DNA from: Vampirovibrio chlorellavorus
GTDB lineage: Bacteria > Cyanobacteriota > Vampirovibrionia > Vampirovibrionales > Vampirovibrionaceae
Assembly: GCA_003149345.1 (NCBI GenBank)
Contig: QFWI01000008.1
Location: 124,001 to 188,000 of the forward strand
Length of the DNA: 64,000 nucleotides
Direction: 5' to 3'
This document shows, one piece after another, positions 54,207-63,469 of this stretch. Numbering within the stretch: position 1 is the first letter of the stretch; the number at the start of each line of letters is the position of its first letter. The notes below the pieces were generated by a model that was given only the letters and a program-made list of their open reading frames with translations, did no database searches and was not told the DNA's origin. A program made the translations under genes and the position numbers.

Positions 54207-54406
54207 CCTGCTTTATATCTTAACAGATTTTACTCAGGTGTCGCTGTAACGCCTAAGCCCTCACCCGGGCCTTGACCCTGAATTTGAACGTGCTGACAGT
54301 GGGGGCGGAACGCTGAAAGAGCCCGCTTGGCCGGTCACATTCAAATGCCCCAAGCCCTGAGAACAGACATGGGAAGAGAGCGGTGATAGCGGCCTGTAGC
54401 GGGCCG

Positions 54407-55303
54407 TTAAACGGGTAAGCCTTGCGCCTCGGTCCAGACATCGGGCACCACGGCAGGCATGCTCAGCAAGTCGTCCTTCAACTGGGTGGCCATGTCCATC
54501 ATGTGGTGATAATGCTGCCAAACGTCACGCTCAGCGCCTTTGGTCAAGGCATTTCCAGTGTTCAGGGCCTTCAGGTACTCATCGTGAAAGCCCCGCCCAG
54601 CCACATTTTCCATGTCCACCTGACAGGACTTGATCAGGCTGCTCAGCAGGGGTTCCATATCCAGCAGACTGGCCGGGCGGTAAGTACGCACAAAATTGGT
54701 CAAAAAGCTGACTTTCAACGTTGAGAAATTATTTTTGGCCTGAAAAGTCCGCAAATAGGCCTTGAGAATGACAGCTTTTTGTCCATTTTGCCAAACGCTG
54801 TCTCTGGATTGCAAGTTCACTTCGTTATGAGAAACCAGTGGAACGGTTTTCAGAATTTCGGTGTGTAAGCCTTCCGCCACAGGTTGATCCAGTTTTAGCA
54901 AGTTGACGAAGCGGTCAATAAAGACCTCATGCACGTCGACTGTAACCGGCACGTCGCAATCCGCCGTGGTAAAAGCGGTTTGCAAGCCGCATGCCAGCAA
55001 GCGGGTCTTCAACTGCTCCAACTCGGTTGCGGTCAAAGCGTTGGCCCCCAAGGCCGGAAGGTAGGCCAGCCGATGATGTTCCGCCGGGGTGTATTGGGGA
55101 GAAAAGGCCAGATCCACTTCGTAATCTTCCAATGTGGGAAATTTTTCGGCAAAAAACTGCTTCAGCTCCGAGGGGGGGAAACCATAGCGATCGTTGATAT
55201 AATTCACCACCTGATCCAGTAAAACCCTGGGCGCACTTAAATCCTGTTTGAGTAACTCAAACACCAGTTCGGTATAAGCATGGCCTTGCTCGGTTTGTTC
55301 CAT
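54407..55303 (-). CDS. Conserved-looking cytoplasmic protein of unknown function
   Basis: The 298-residue protein has no signal or membrane segment. AGGAGG lies 9 bp ahead of the ATG, so the start is firm. It is mainly helical; stretches such as NYINDRYGFPPSELKQFFAE and TLKVSFLTNFVRTYRPASLL suggest a globular fold. I do not recognise the family. Its neighbour on the same strand upstream is rnc, 120 bp away. Confidence 0.7.
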   Translation of the reverse strand: MEQTEQGHAYTELVFELLKQDLSAPRVLLDQVVNYINDRYGFPPSELKQFFAEKFPTLEDYEVDLAFSPQYTPAEHHRLAYLPALGANALTATELEQLKTRLLACGLQTAFTTADCDVPVTVDVHEVFIDRFVNLLKLDQPVAEGLHTEILKTVPLVSHNEVNLQSRDSVWQNGQKAVILKAYLRTFQAKNNFSTLKVSFLTNFVRTYRPASLLDMEPLLSSLIKSCQVDMENVAGRGFHDEYLKALNTGNALTKGAERDVWQHYHHMMDMATQLKDDLLSMPAVVPDVWTEAQGLPV

Positions 55304-55425
55304 GATGAAGGAGCCTCCTGTTTACTGAACCCTGCTGAATCGTGAGTAATGAACCTGATGCCTAGCACTATAGAGCAAGCAAAGCAGTTTGGCTATTGCT
55401 TCACTGGTGAAAGCACCGGTAAGCG

Positions 55426-56190
55426 TCAGCCTTCCAGCTCGTTCAAGGCTTCCAGCGCTTGTCGGGCTGCCAACTGTTGGGCCTCTTTCTTGGACTTGCC
55501 ACTGCCCACCCCCATGACTTCCCCGTTAATGGTGACCTCCACCCAAAATACCCGGTTGTGGGACGGGCCAGTTTCCTGCACTGTACGGTAAACGGGTAAA
55601 ATCCCCCCGTCCACCTGCGTTAACTCCTGCAAGGCCGCTTTGTAGTTATCCTTGATCTTGCTCATGCCCAACTCGGTCACCATGGACTCCAGCAAACGGC
55701 GAATGAGTTCGGCAGCTTCCGCCATTTTGCCATCCAGATACAAGGCCCCCAGCAGGGCTTCAAAGGCACAAGCCAGGTTGGACACCTTCCGACGCCCCCC
55801 ATTGCGGGCTTCACTGGCCCCAAAAATAATGTAGTCTCCCAAATCGATGGACTCAGCCAGCTGGGCCAGTCGGGCATCACTGACCACCACGGCCCGAATT
55901 TTGGTCAACTCTCCCTCCCGATGATCGGGAAAACGCTCAAAAAGGTACTCACTGACCAATAGCTTTAATACCGCATCGCCCAGGTACTCCAGTCGCTCAT
56001 AATTGTCCAGGTTGGACAGCTTGTTTTCGTAGGTAAAGGAGCTGTGGGTCAAGGCCCGGTCGTAGAGTTCATACTGACGTGTCCGCTTGATATTCAGGCT
56101 CTTGAGCAACCGAATCAGGTTCTGCTTGCGGGTTTTGTCCAGTACCGGCTCTGGCTGGATGGGGGTGGATTCTGAAACGGAGGAGGACAT
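55426..56190 (-). CDS. rnc: Ribonuclease III
   Basis: The 254-residue enzyme has the RNase III signature ERLEYLGDAVLKLLVSEYLF, the second acidic motif in FEALLGALYLDGKMAEA, and a C-terminal double-stranded RNA-binding domain (NYKAALQELTQVDGG, then GSGKSKKEAQQLAARQALEA). It cleaves double-stranded RNA during rRNA and mRNA processing. The N-terminal 20 residues are a variable extension. It follows cdsA on the same strand after 87 bp. Confidence 0.97.
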   Translation of the reverse strand: MSSSVSESTPIQPEPVLDKTRKQNLIRLLKSLNIKRTRQYELYDRALTHSSFTYENKLSNLDNYERLEYLGDAVLKLLVSEYLFERFPDHREGELTKIRAVVVSDARLAQLAESIDLGDYIIFGASEARNGGRRKVSNLACAFEALLGALYLDGKMAEAAELIRRLLESMVTELGMSKIKDNYKAALQELTQVDGGILPVYRTVQETGPSHNRVFWVEVTINGEVMGVGSGKSKKEAQQLAARQALEALNELEG

Positions 56191-56277
56191 TCAGCGGACT
56201 TTCCTTGTGAAGCAATCAGAGGGATTTGGAGCAATCAATGAGGTTAGAGCAATCAGACCGGACGGCCAAGCTGATAT

Positions 56278-57234
56278 TCAGGATGCTCCCAGAGTGAATT
56301 GCTGAAACCAGTGCATGACCTCAGGGGCCAGTCCCTGATGCAGCACAATCCAATGGACATAATAGTAGCAAACCACCCCTGAAAAAATATAGCTGTCCGC
56401 CCGATCCAGAAATCCGCCGTGGCTGGCCAACAAGGCCCCGGAGTCTTTCAGCCCCACCTCCCGCTTCATCATGGATTCCGTCAAATCGCCCAACTGCCCG
56501 ACAATAACCAGCAGCACACTGAGAACCAGGGCATGCGTCAGGTCAAAACCCCACAGCCAAGCATTCAGTAGCCCCAGGAACATGCCGCCCAGCAGCCCCC
56601 CAATGGCCCCTTCCCGGGTTTTCTTGGGGCTGATTTCCGGGTACAACAGATGTCTGCCAAAACGCTTCCCCACATAATAAGCGGCAATGTCTGAGGCGCT
56701 GATCACAGACAACAGGAAGCACAGGTAGTGCAAGCCCGGTTGTTGCCAGGCGGGCAGGGACTCAGCAGCGCCCAAATGGCGAATCAGAATGAAATGCACC
56801 GGCAGGTACACCATGTAAAACACCACGATCAAGGTGCCGCCAATGTCCCCAATCTTGGCCCGAGGGCTGCGAAACAACAGGCGGAAGAAGCTGGCTATAA
56901 TGGCCAGGGTGAGAATGGGGGAGATAAACTGCGGCTTGTCCAGACTGGCCGCCGCCACCATGAGCAAGGCCGCAGAAAAAATAATGAGACGGGATGGCTT
57001 GGCGCCGATGTTGCCCAAAAGGGCTTCCAGTTCCTGCTGGCCAAAGTAAATGGAGGCCAGTACCAGGGCAGACCACCACCAGCCGCCCAGAAAGGCGCTA
57101 CCAAAAAATACCAAGGCAATAATCAGCCCCATCTGCACCCGCGATAGCCCCATTTTTTTGGTGGCGATACCGGATTCAACGGGATGCGCGGATGAAGCGT
57201 TTTCAGCCGCGGGAGGCTGAGCGGGAGAAGTCAC
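56278..57234 (-). CDS. cdsA: Phosphatidate cytidylyltransferase CdsA
   Basis: The 318-residue membrane enzyme has about eight membrane helices. The family signature sits near the C-terminus: SPKKTREGAIGGLLGGMFLG, then VGQLGDLTESMMKREVGLKD, SHGGFLDRADSYIFSGVVCY. It makes CDP-diacylglycerol from phosphatidic acid and CTP, the branch point of phospholipid synthesis. It starts one base after the frr stop, an order widely conserved in bacteria. Confidence 0.96.
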   Translation of the reverse strand: MTSPAQPPAAENASSAHPVESGIATKKMGLSRVQMGLIIALVFFGSAFLGGWWWSALVLASIYFGQQELEALLGNIGAKPSRLIIFSAALLMVAAASLDKPQFISPILTLAIIASFFRLLFRSPRAKIGDIGGTLIVVFYMVYLPVHFILIRHLGAAESLPAWQQPGLHYLCFLLSVISASDIAAYYVGKRFGRHLLYPEISPKKTREGAIGGLLGGMFLGLLNAWLWGFDLTHALVLSVLLVIVGQLGDLTESMMKREVGLKDSGALLASHGGFLDRADSYIFSGVVCYYYVHWIVLHQGLAPEVMHWFQQFTLGAS

Positions 57235-57795
57235 CTAAACCTCCATGACCTCTTTTTCTTTTTCCCCAACCTGCTGATCCAGCTGCTGGGTGTATTTATC
57301 GGTCAGTTTCTGGATTTTATCCAAGCGGGTTTTGAGTTCGTCTTCCGGCAGATTCTCGGTCTTTTTCAGTTTTTCCAGATCACCGGTGGCATCCCGGCGG
57401 ATGTTCCGAATGGCGACTTTGCCTTCCTCACCAATTTTTTTAACCAGCTTCACCAACTCCCGACGACGTTCTTCGGTCAGCGGCGGGACGTTCAGGCGCA
57501 GCACCTGCCCGTCGTTGTTCACCGGCAAATTGATGTCCGATTTGGACAAGGCTTTCTCAATTTCCACCAACGCGGTCTTATCGTATGGCTGAATGACCAG
57601 CGTTTGTCCTTCCTGTACGGACACGTTGGCCATTTGCCGAATGGCGGTGGGAGAGCCGTAGTAATCCACCGTAACCCGATCCAGAATCAGCGGGTTGGCG
57701 CGTCCCGTTCGGATGGCAGCCATTTCATACTGAGCCGAGGCAATGGCCTTTTTCATTTTCTCTTCAGCCAGGGCATGAATCTCGTCGGCAGACAT
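57235..57795 (-). CDS. frr: Ribosome recycling factor
   Basis: The 186-residue protein has the RRF fold. Its C-terminal conserved half reads RLNVPPLTEERRRELVKLVK and EEGKVAIRNIRRDATGDLEK, and RTGRANPLILDRVTVDYYGS marks the hinge region. With EF-G it splits the post-termination ribosome. It is the first gene of the frr-cdsA-rnc run. The usual upstream gene pyrH is not in the window. Confidence 0.97.
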   Translation of the reverse strand: MSADEIHALAEEKMKKAIASAQYEMAAIRTGRANPLILDRVTVDYYGSPTAIRQMANVSVQEGQTLVIQPYDKTALVEIEKALSKSDINLPVNNDGQVLRLNVPPLTEERRRELVKLVKKIGEEGKVAIRNIRRDATGDLEKLKKTENLPEDELKTRLDKIQKLTDKYTQQLDQQVGEKEKEVMEV

Positions 57796-58123
57796 TTTTC
57801 ACATTCCTAAATCAATCAATAAACACTGCTGACATCTTACCGTTAGTAACCCCGGCAATCAACAACAGCCCGTGCAACTTATTCAACCGGATCAGACTGC
57901 CGTCACGGTTGGCCGTTAAATCGGCGTTTAGCTCAAACAATTCGTGGGCAAAACGACCCCGTCTGAATTTCTGAACAGGCTGGACTCAAACTGTGCCAAA
58001 CCCATGGTGACGGCAGTCTTGTCCTTTAAAAAGCAAGAAGGGAGCCCATAATGGACTCCCCGCAATGGGTCTGGGAACGGCTCAGGCGGCCATTCCCAAT
58101 GGGTTGTCTGTGGTCAGATCCGC
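57796..58123. other. Intergenic region upstream of frr, with a possible terminator for the pentapeptide gene
   Basis: About 330 bp. Near 58027-58060 GGGAGTCC and GGGCTCCC (minus strand) form a hairpin with a mismatch, followed by a T-rich tract, which could end the pentapeptide-repeat gene. Between 57812 and 57990 the minus strand shows a short protein-like stretch (RRGRFAHELFELNADLTANR) without a good start; it may be a gene remnant. The frr promoter must lie here. Confidence 0.4.
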
Positions 58124-58609
58124 TCAACCAATTTGCACGGATTCCCGCAGGCTGAGCATGCCTTTTTTCTCGGGATCGCCAAAGCCTTTTGGAAACCGGG
58201 TTTCCGGGCTGTAGCGGGCTCCCACGAAGCAGGTACCCTGGGTTTTCGCGCCGGTTAAATCCGCACCCATGATGTCCGCGCCGGTAAAGTCGGCATTGGT
58301 GAGATCCGCGCCTCTGAGGTTGGCGTTGGTCAAAATGGCCCCCCACAAAATGGAGCCAGACAGCTGAACGTCTGACAAATCAGCGCCCCGGAAGTTATGC
58401 CACCGCAAATCCGCGTTAAACAAGGAGGCCTGAGGCAAGTCAGAGCCAGGACCCAGACGATACTGCATAAAACTGGGATTACCGGTATAGGTAGCCGCAG
58501 AATTCATGTGACTACCATACTGCCCGACTTTACCGGTAAAGTACCCCAAACCTGGGTGTCTTCCCCTTAGTGGACGGTATTTTCTGGGTGGCGTTGGCGT
58601 TTGTAGCAT
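58124..58609 (-). CDS. Pentapeptide-repeat protein
   Basis: The 161-residue protein has about eight pentapeptide repeats of the A(D/N)LxX type between residues 58 and 130: ASLFNADLRWHNFRGADLSD, then ANLRGADLTNADFTGADIMG and ADLTGAKTQG. These fold as a right-handed quadrilateral beta-helix. Such proteins are common in cyanobacteria and relatives; the function is mostly unknown. GAGGG lies ahead of the ATG at 58609. Confidence 0.87.
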   Translation of the reverse strand: MLQTPTPPRKYRPLRGRHPGLGYFTGKVGQYGSHMNSAATYTGNPSFMQYRLGPGSDLPQASLFNADLRWHNFRGADLSDVQLSGSILWGAILTNANLRGADLTNADFTGADIMGADLTGAKTQGTCFVGARYSPETRFPKGFGDPEKKGMLSLRESVQIG

Positions 58610-58867
58610 GCCTGTAGTCCCTCAGTTTATGTCATTGGTGCCTCGTTAATAAGCTCAAAGTTCCGGGAACCTGCCAAAGGTACAGAAGCAAAATAAAATG
58701 CACTCACCAAAATCGGATTCCCTCACCGGATCAAAATGAATGATAACCAACAGTTATCTCAAAGATAGCCATTATTATATTTTCAAAAACAGGAATTGTC
58801 ATTCCCCATTCGGCTAATTCAATTTTACAGCTTTTAGCTCGGGGATGTTGGTGCTAAACTTTCAGCT

Positions 58868-59761
58868 ATGCGATTGCTTTTTAACCTTCTCGTGGACAGC
58901 TTCGTGATCAGCTCACGGAACTTTACGCTTGTTTACATTCTACTTTTCAGCCTGCTGCTTTTTGGCAGCCTGGTGAACGTCAACCAATTGCCCAATCTGA
59001 CTGCGCAGTGGATTGGTTACGGGGGGATTCTGCTCTTGCTGTTTGCCGCCATGATGGCAGGGTGGTTCAACATGGTGGCTCAGGCCTGTGTCCGGTTTTT
59101 AAGCGTACCCAGATCCCAAGCGTTGCAACAAAATTACGTGATGGAATCCATAAAGTTATTTCAGAGCTTTTTCCCGGGTATCGGCCGTTTTTTCGGTTCC
59201 TTCTCCCTGGTTTATGCCCTCAACGCCATGATCCTAATCGCTCTGGGTTACTGGGTTCGACCCAGCTGGCTCAAGGCAAACCCTTTGCTTCCAAAAGCGG
59301 CCACACTGCCCATTGAGCAACGGGAAGCCTTTATTAACAGCCTCAGTGTCGGCCAAAAGGTAGAATTGGGTGAATTCTCGCTCCTGTTCATGCTTGGGGC
59401 CCTGATCTATGGTGTTTTCTGGGCTTCAACCCTGTTATGGCCCGTCTACGTTATTTTCTACCGGCAGGGCGGACTCAGGGCCTGCTTCAGTAGCCTGACC
59501 CAGTTTTTCAGGGATCCCTTGCGCTACCTGGCGCTCATCCTGATTCTGGCTTTTCTGGGGCTTCCCTTGTTCCTCATTACCGGTCTGGCCGGGCCGGGTA
59601 ACCTGTTTCTGGCCATTGCCCTCCAGTTTTTAAACCTGTTGCTCCAGGTCTTCTTTGCCGTCCTGATTTTTATGTATGGCTTTCAGGTCATCGGGAAACC
59701 CCTGCCACCGGAAGAAGAGGACGCCGATAAGCCGGATGATTTCTCGAAGCCCACGCCTTAG
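58868..59761 (+). CDS. Multi-span membrane protein, unknown
   Basis: The 297-residue protein has about six membrane helices (for example FTLVYILLFSLLLFGSLVNV, IGYGGILLLLFAAMMAGWF and LRYLALILILAFLGLPLFL) and an acidic C-terminal tail. The layout resembles small cyanobacterial/bacterial membrane proteins of DUF4013 type, though that link is weak. It lies 20 bp upstream of miaA and is probably cotranscribed. Confidence 0.75.
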   Translation: MRLLFNLLVDSFVISSRNFTLVYILLFSLLLFGSLVNVNQLPNLTAQWIGYGGILLLLFAAMMAGWFNMVAQACVRFLSVPRSQALQQNYVMESIKLFQSFFPGIGRFFGSFSLVYALNAMILIALGYWVRPSWLKANPLLPKAATLPIEQREAFINSLSVGQKVELGEFSLLFMLGALIYGVFWASTLLWPVYVIFYRQGGLRACFSSLTQFFRDPLRYLALILILAFLGLPLFLITGLAGPGNLFLAIALQFLNLLLQVFFAVLIFMYGFQVIGKPLPPEEEDADKPDDFSKPTP

Positions 59762-59781
59762 CCTCATGTCCGATTAGTCCC

Positions 59782-60723
59782 ATGTCAGACGCCACCAACC
59801 CTTCCAACCGTCCCAGGGCCATTGCCATTTTGGGCCCTACCGCCACCGGCAAAACCGCTTTATCCGTCGAAATTGCCCGCTGGCTGGGCACCGAAATCAT
59901 ATCGGCGGACTCTCAACTGATTTACCGAGAGCTGACCATCGGAACGGCAAAACCCAGTGTGGAAGAGCAAGGGGGCATTCCGCACCACCTGATTGACGTG
60001 GCAGAGCCCACCGAGGCCTATAGCGCCGCCAACTATCAGGCAGAAGCCAGCGCGATCCTGAAAGCCCTTCAGCAATCCGGGAAAATCCCCGTGGTGGCCG
60101 GTGGCACCGGATTTTACCTGAAAGCCCTACTGCAAGAGGACTTTATCCCCAGCGTACCGCCCAATCCAGACTTTCGGGAAGCCATGCGTCACTTGGCCCA
60201 AGAGCACGGCTCCGCCTATCTGCATCAACAACTGAACGCCCTGGATCCGGCCAGAGCGGAAGCCCTGCATCCCAACGATACGGTGCGCATTATTCGAGCG
60301 CTGGAAATTATCGACAGCACCGGCCTACCGGTACCCAATGCCCCTGCCCCCAAGTCGCTGGATGTCCTGTGGCTGGGGCTCATGTACAACGACCGGGATC
60401 TGCTACGAGCTCGCATCGATCAGCGCATTGAAGCCATGATGCAGGCAGGCTGGCTGGATGAAGTGGAAGGGCTGGTTCGACAATACGGCCCTGAGGCCCA
60501 TGCCCTGCATGTGGCCCATGGTTACCCGGAGCTGATGAAAGTCATTCTGGGGCAATGCTCGCTACCGGAGGCCCTGGAACAGGTGCGCCTGAATATTCAT
60601 CAGTATTCCCGGCGGCAAATGACCTGGTTTCGGCGAAATCCAGAGATTCACTGGCTGGCCTGCGATACCCTGAACCCTGCTGAACGGCTGGATTGGGCGA
60701 AAGACTTGATCAGAAAGATTTAA
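59782..60723 (+). CDS. miaA: tRNA dimethylallyltransferase MiaA
   Basis: The 313-residue enzyme has the P-loop LGPTATGKTALSVEIARWLG, IISADSQLIYRELTIGTAKP with the conserved DSxQ-type motif, and HHLIDVAEPTEAYSAANYQ. GGTGFYLKALL and RQMTWFRRNPEIHW complete the family pattern. It adds a dimethylallyl group to A37 of tRNAs reading UNN codons. The length is typical. Confidence 0.97.
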   Translation: MSDATNPSNRPRAIAILGPTATGKTALSVEIARWLGTEIISADSQLIYRELTIGTAKPSVEEQGGIPHHLIDVAEPTEAYSAANYQAEASAILKALQQSGKIPVVAGGTGFYLKALLQEDFIPSVPPNPDFREAMRHLAQEHGSAYLHQQLNALDPARAEALHPNDTVRIIRALEIIDSTGLPVPNAPAPKSLDVLWLGLMYNDRDLLRARIDQRIEAMMQAGWLDEVEGLVRQYGPEAHALHVAHGYPELMKVILGQCSLPEALEQVRLNIHQYSRRQMTWFRRNPEIHWLACDTLNPAERLDWAKDLIRKI

Positions 60724-60995
60724 TCAAGGGCTGGCTCCTCCCCGAATTCAAAGCTGGAATGTAAAACTGGGATTTAAAGCTGGAATGTAAAACCGGGATA
60801 CGAAGCGTGGTTCACGGTAATCTGCTTTTCTTTTTGAATCATTCCGTTTCGTTTTCTACACAAACCGCAGAGAGGCCGCACTTTTCCCCTATGTTTTTCT
60901 TTTCTCTGCTTGTTAAAACATATGACTTGTTGAAACATATACATTGACTTACGAGGCTTCCAGCCTTACCCATTGAAGGATAAAGGATACATTCC

Positions 60996-61172
60996 ATGGC
61001 TTCCGGCATTCTCAGCGTTGTCATTGATGAACGTAAAAATCTGTCCCAAATTGATGAAAATGAAGTCATTCGGGCCAATCAACAGTTTACAGCCCAGCAA
61101 AACCAGGAACGATCCGTGTTTAAGGACTACATATTGTCCTCTGAGATTTTCTATATCGACATCAGCCGGTAA
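60996..61172 (+). CDS. Small hydrophilic protein, unknown
   Basis: A 58-residue frame starts with ATG at 60996 after an AAAGGAT ribosome-binding site. The product (MASGILSVVIDERKNLSQID...) is balanced in charge and has no signal peptide. Its end lies 16 bp from the convergent TadG-like gene. No family known to me. Confidence 0.5.
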   Translation: MASGILSVVIDERKNLSQIDENEVIRANQQFTAQQNQERSVFKDYILSSEIFYIDISR

Positions 61173-61187
61173 CTTCAAGCCCGGTGT

Positions 61188-62291
61188 TTATTCCACCGGG
61201 GCAAACCCTGCCGGGATTGCGCATTGGCCCGGTGCTGAGCAGGTACTGGCGTGCCCGAAAATCATGACTTTTTGAATGGTCAGTGGCAAGCCAGCCCCTG
61301 TGGCAGGATCTGGCGGATCAGCGGGAGGGGTGGCCGGATTGGCGGGCGGAGCTGCCGGGTCTGCGGGAGGGGTGGCTGGATCAGCAGGCGGCGTTGCCGG
61401 ATCGGCTGGAGGGGTGGCCGGGTCGGCTGGAGGGGTTGCCGGAGCCGGTTGACTGGCGCCATAGGCCATCCTGACTCCGGCGTTATAATAGCCCCCTTCA
61501 AAATCGTTACCGTGCGTAAAACGCAAACGGGTGGCCTTGTTTACACCCACCTTTCTCAGGTCAAAAGTGGCCGTACCGTATATCAATCGCTCCCCATTGG
61601 GAGCCGCTAGAATCTGACTGCTGCCGACCGGCGTGGCTGCCTCCACCAGGTTGTAACAGGATGTTGCGTTGCAAGCCTCCACCACGTAGCCCTGCTGGGT
61701 CTCCGCGGGCTGCTCCACGTACAAATCGGTGCCCTCTCCGTCCAGCAAAGGAAAGCTGAGCATCAATGTCTTGGAATAGGTATTGATATCTTGACCGTCC
61801 GGTAAAATCTGGATGGGGCCCGTAAAACGGGTGGGTTCGTACTTGATGGCCCTGGCTGTGGCTGTGGCGTTGAAGCGGATGTCCTTGATGCCAACGGCAC
61901 TGAGCAAGGCGGTCTCAATCACGGCGGAAGAAGTAACCGTTACGCTATCACTGGCGTCCGAAGTGGAGACAGCCGTAATCTCGGCCTCAAATCCATTCAG
62001 GGATGAGCCCTGAATAATCTGCTTGAAGGTCTCTTCGGCATAGGCTTTGGCGTTGTCGGGGTTAGGCTTGGGCTTTCCGTAATCGCCCACCTCACTGTAA
62101 AAGCGAGACGCTCCAGCCATAGCCGCATTCATGGTCACTCGTTGCAAGTCGCCTTCCACAAAGGCTTGCAGACCCGTATAGATGCAGATGCCCATAAATC
62201 CAATCAACAAAAGGGCGACACCACAGAACAGCGCCAAATTAGCGCCCATGCAATGTTTTCGGGAAACAGGGCCTCTACGTCTTGGGGGCAC
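61188..62291 (-). CDS. TadG-like Flp-pilus-associated protein with Pro-rich tail
   Basis: The GTG at 62291, with AGGAG 6 bp ahead, gives 367 residues. An N-terminal membrane helix (GANLALFCGVALLLIGFMGI) is followed by a region typical of TadG/TadE-type minor pilins (VTMNAAMAGASRFYSEVGDY). A beta-rich extracellular domain carries a Cys pair (VEACNATSCYN), and a Pro-Ala-Asp repeat tract (units PADPATP) of about 45 residues precedes the C-terminus. The class is probable; the domain order with the repeat tract is unusual. It is last in a run of minus-strand pilin-like genes. Confidence 0.72.
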   Translation of the reverse strand: MPPRRRGPVSRKHCMGANLALFCGVALLLIGFMGICIYTGLQAFVEGDLQRVTMNAAMAGASRFYSEVGDYGKPKPNPDNAKAYAEETFKQIIQGSSLNGFEAEITAVSTSDASDSVTVTSSAVIETALLSAVGIKDIRFNATATARAIKYEPTRFTGPIQILPDGQDINTYSKTLMLSFPLLDGEGTDLYVEQPAETQQGYVVEACNATSCYNLVEAATPVGSSQILAAPNGERLIYGTATFDLRKVGVNKATRLRFTHGNDFEGGYYNAGVRMAYGASQPAPATPPADPATPPADPATPPADPATPPADPAAPPANPATPPADPPDPATGAGLPLTIQKVMIFGHASTCSAPGQCAIPAGFAPVE

Positions 62292-62339
62292 GAGTCAGCT
62301 CCTAACGGTTGAGAACAATAAAATCCGGCAGAGGAATTT

Positions 62340-62885
62340 CTAGGGCGGCGGGGTCGTAGTGGACGGCGGCGGTGTAGCGGGCGGCGGCGTAGCTCCCTGG
62401 GCGGCCCAGGGTGGCGGCTGCATCACCCCACCCGGTACCCAGGGGGTGGCCATAGGGCGGACATTTCCGCCAGACGCGGTCGGCTTCAACAGGCTGGGGT
62501 TTACAGAATGCCCCACCGAAATGGTAAATCCGGGAATAATGCTGACCAACGGGATGTAATTTTTTTGGGCGATCAGAATACCAGTGGTGGGATTGGGCTT
62601 AATACTGTCCACCAGATTTCCGGCCGCCAGACTGCCATTGAGGCCCCCGCTGCTAATGTAGCCTTTGAGTTTATCTTCATCGACCGCCTCTGGCAGGTTG
62701 GCCATTTCCATCGTTCTCAGCAAAGGCAGCTGAATGGCGTCCGAGGTCATGTGGGCTTGGTAGGTTCCCAGGCCAAAGCAAAATGCGCCCAGCAGGATAA
62801 TGATCATAATGGGTAGGATCAACACAAACTCTACCAGGGACTGGCCCCGGAACGGTTTGGCGGAAACTGTAAATTGCGCGATCAT
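62340..62885 (-). CDS. TadE-like minor pilin with Pro-rich tail
   Basis: From the ATG at 62885 the protein has 181 residues. The N-terminal class III/TadE signature is RGQSLVEFVLILPIMIIILL, in which a Glu five residues into the helix is typical. The middle is ordinary, and the C-terminal 30 residues are Pro/Gly/Ala/Thr-rich. TadE-like proteins are minor components of the Flp/Tad pilus or related secretion machinery. An in-frame upstream start would place the TadE helix internally and is rejected. Confidence 0.83.
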   Translation of the reverse strand: MIAQFTVSAKPFRGQSLVEFVLILPIMIIILLGAFCFGLGTYQAHMTSDAIQLPLLRTMEMANLPEAVDEDKLKGYISSGGLNGSLAAGNLVDSIKPNPTTGILIAQKNYIPLVSIIPGFTISVGHSVNPSLLKPTASGGNVRPMATPWVPGGVMQPPPWAAQGATPPPATPPPSTTTPPP

Positions 62886-62907
62886 AAAAAACCTTTGGGT
62901 CCAGTGA

Positions 62908-63303
62908 TCATTTGTACAAATACTCTGGGGAAGGAGAGTCAGGGCGCTCGCCGACCCGGGTAACCGTACCCGCATAAAAAACGGGGGCCGCTGCCGTTGT
63001 CCCGGAACTGCCAGTCACCGAGGCAAAAGAAGCGCCGGTAAAACCGTCATAACCCATGCCAGTCTCACCAGTAGCAGTCTCGGCCAAGCCCTGGGTTTCA
63101 ACGGTCGTTCCATTCAGGCTGGTGGCGCTTCTTCCGCTGGCTGATAAAAAGTATTGAGCCATCAACGATGAGGAATCGGTAAGGGTTATAAACAAGCCCG
63201 TAGAGAGTAAAATAACGCTGGCCGGCACCGCGTATTCCATCAAGGCGTTACCAGATGACCTCTTTGCGGTCAGGGATGGTTTTAACCGTAATTGAAAACG
63301 CAT
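62908..63303 (-). CDS. Flp/TadE-like pilin-type protein
   Basis: The 131-residue protein has a short basic leader and a single hydrophobic helix with a Glu near its start: SSGNALMEYAVPASVILLST, then GLFITLTDSSSLMAQYFL. The (G)xxxMEY pattern recalls Flp-type pilins, with extra C-terminal Gly/Ala/Thr-rich sequence. It precedes the TadE-like gene by 22 bp and is likely in the same transcript. No TadA, TadB or RcpA is in the window, so these could lie beyond the right edge. Confidence 0.68.
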   Translation of the reverse strand: MRFQLRLKPSLTAKRSSGNALMEYAVPASVILLSTGLFITLTDSSSLMAQYFLSASGRSATSLNGTTVETQGLAETATGETGMGYDGFTGASFASVTGSSGTTAAAPVFYAGTVTRVGERPDSPSPEYLYK

Positions 63304-63469
63304 CTAACACCCTTTCATCTTCCAGCCAAATTTGACTTGAGGACGCCAAGTAACAGGAAAGAAAAAAACCTTTCCCAGGTCTTCGGCAGGATGGCAAAAA
63401 TCTGAAACCCAAAACCGGTCAATTTTAAACAAAATTTACAAAATTACGGGCAAGTCAGCAGCAACAGGC

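Noticed and set aside
61300..61445. CRISPR-like array in the Pro-rich tract
   Set aside because: The repeats are coding PADPATP units of variable spacing with no spacers; no CRISPR array is seen anywhere in the window.
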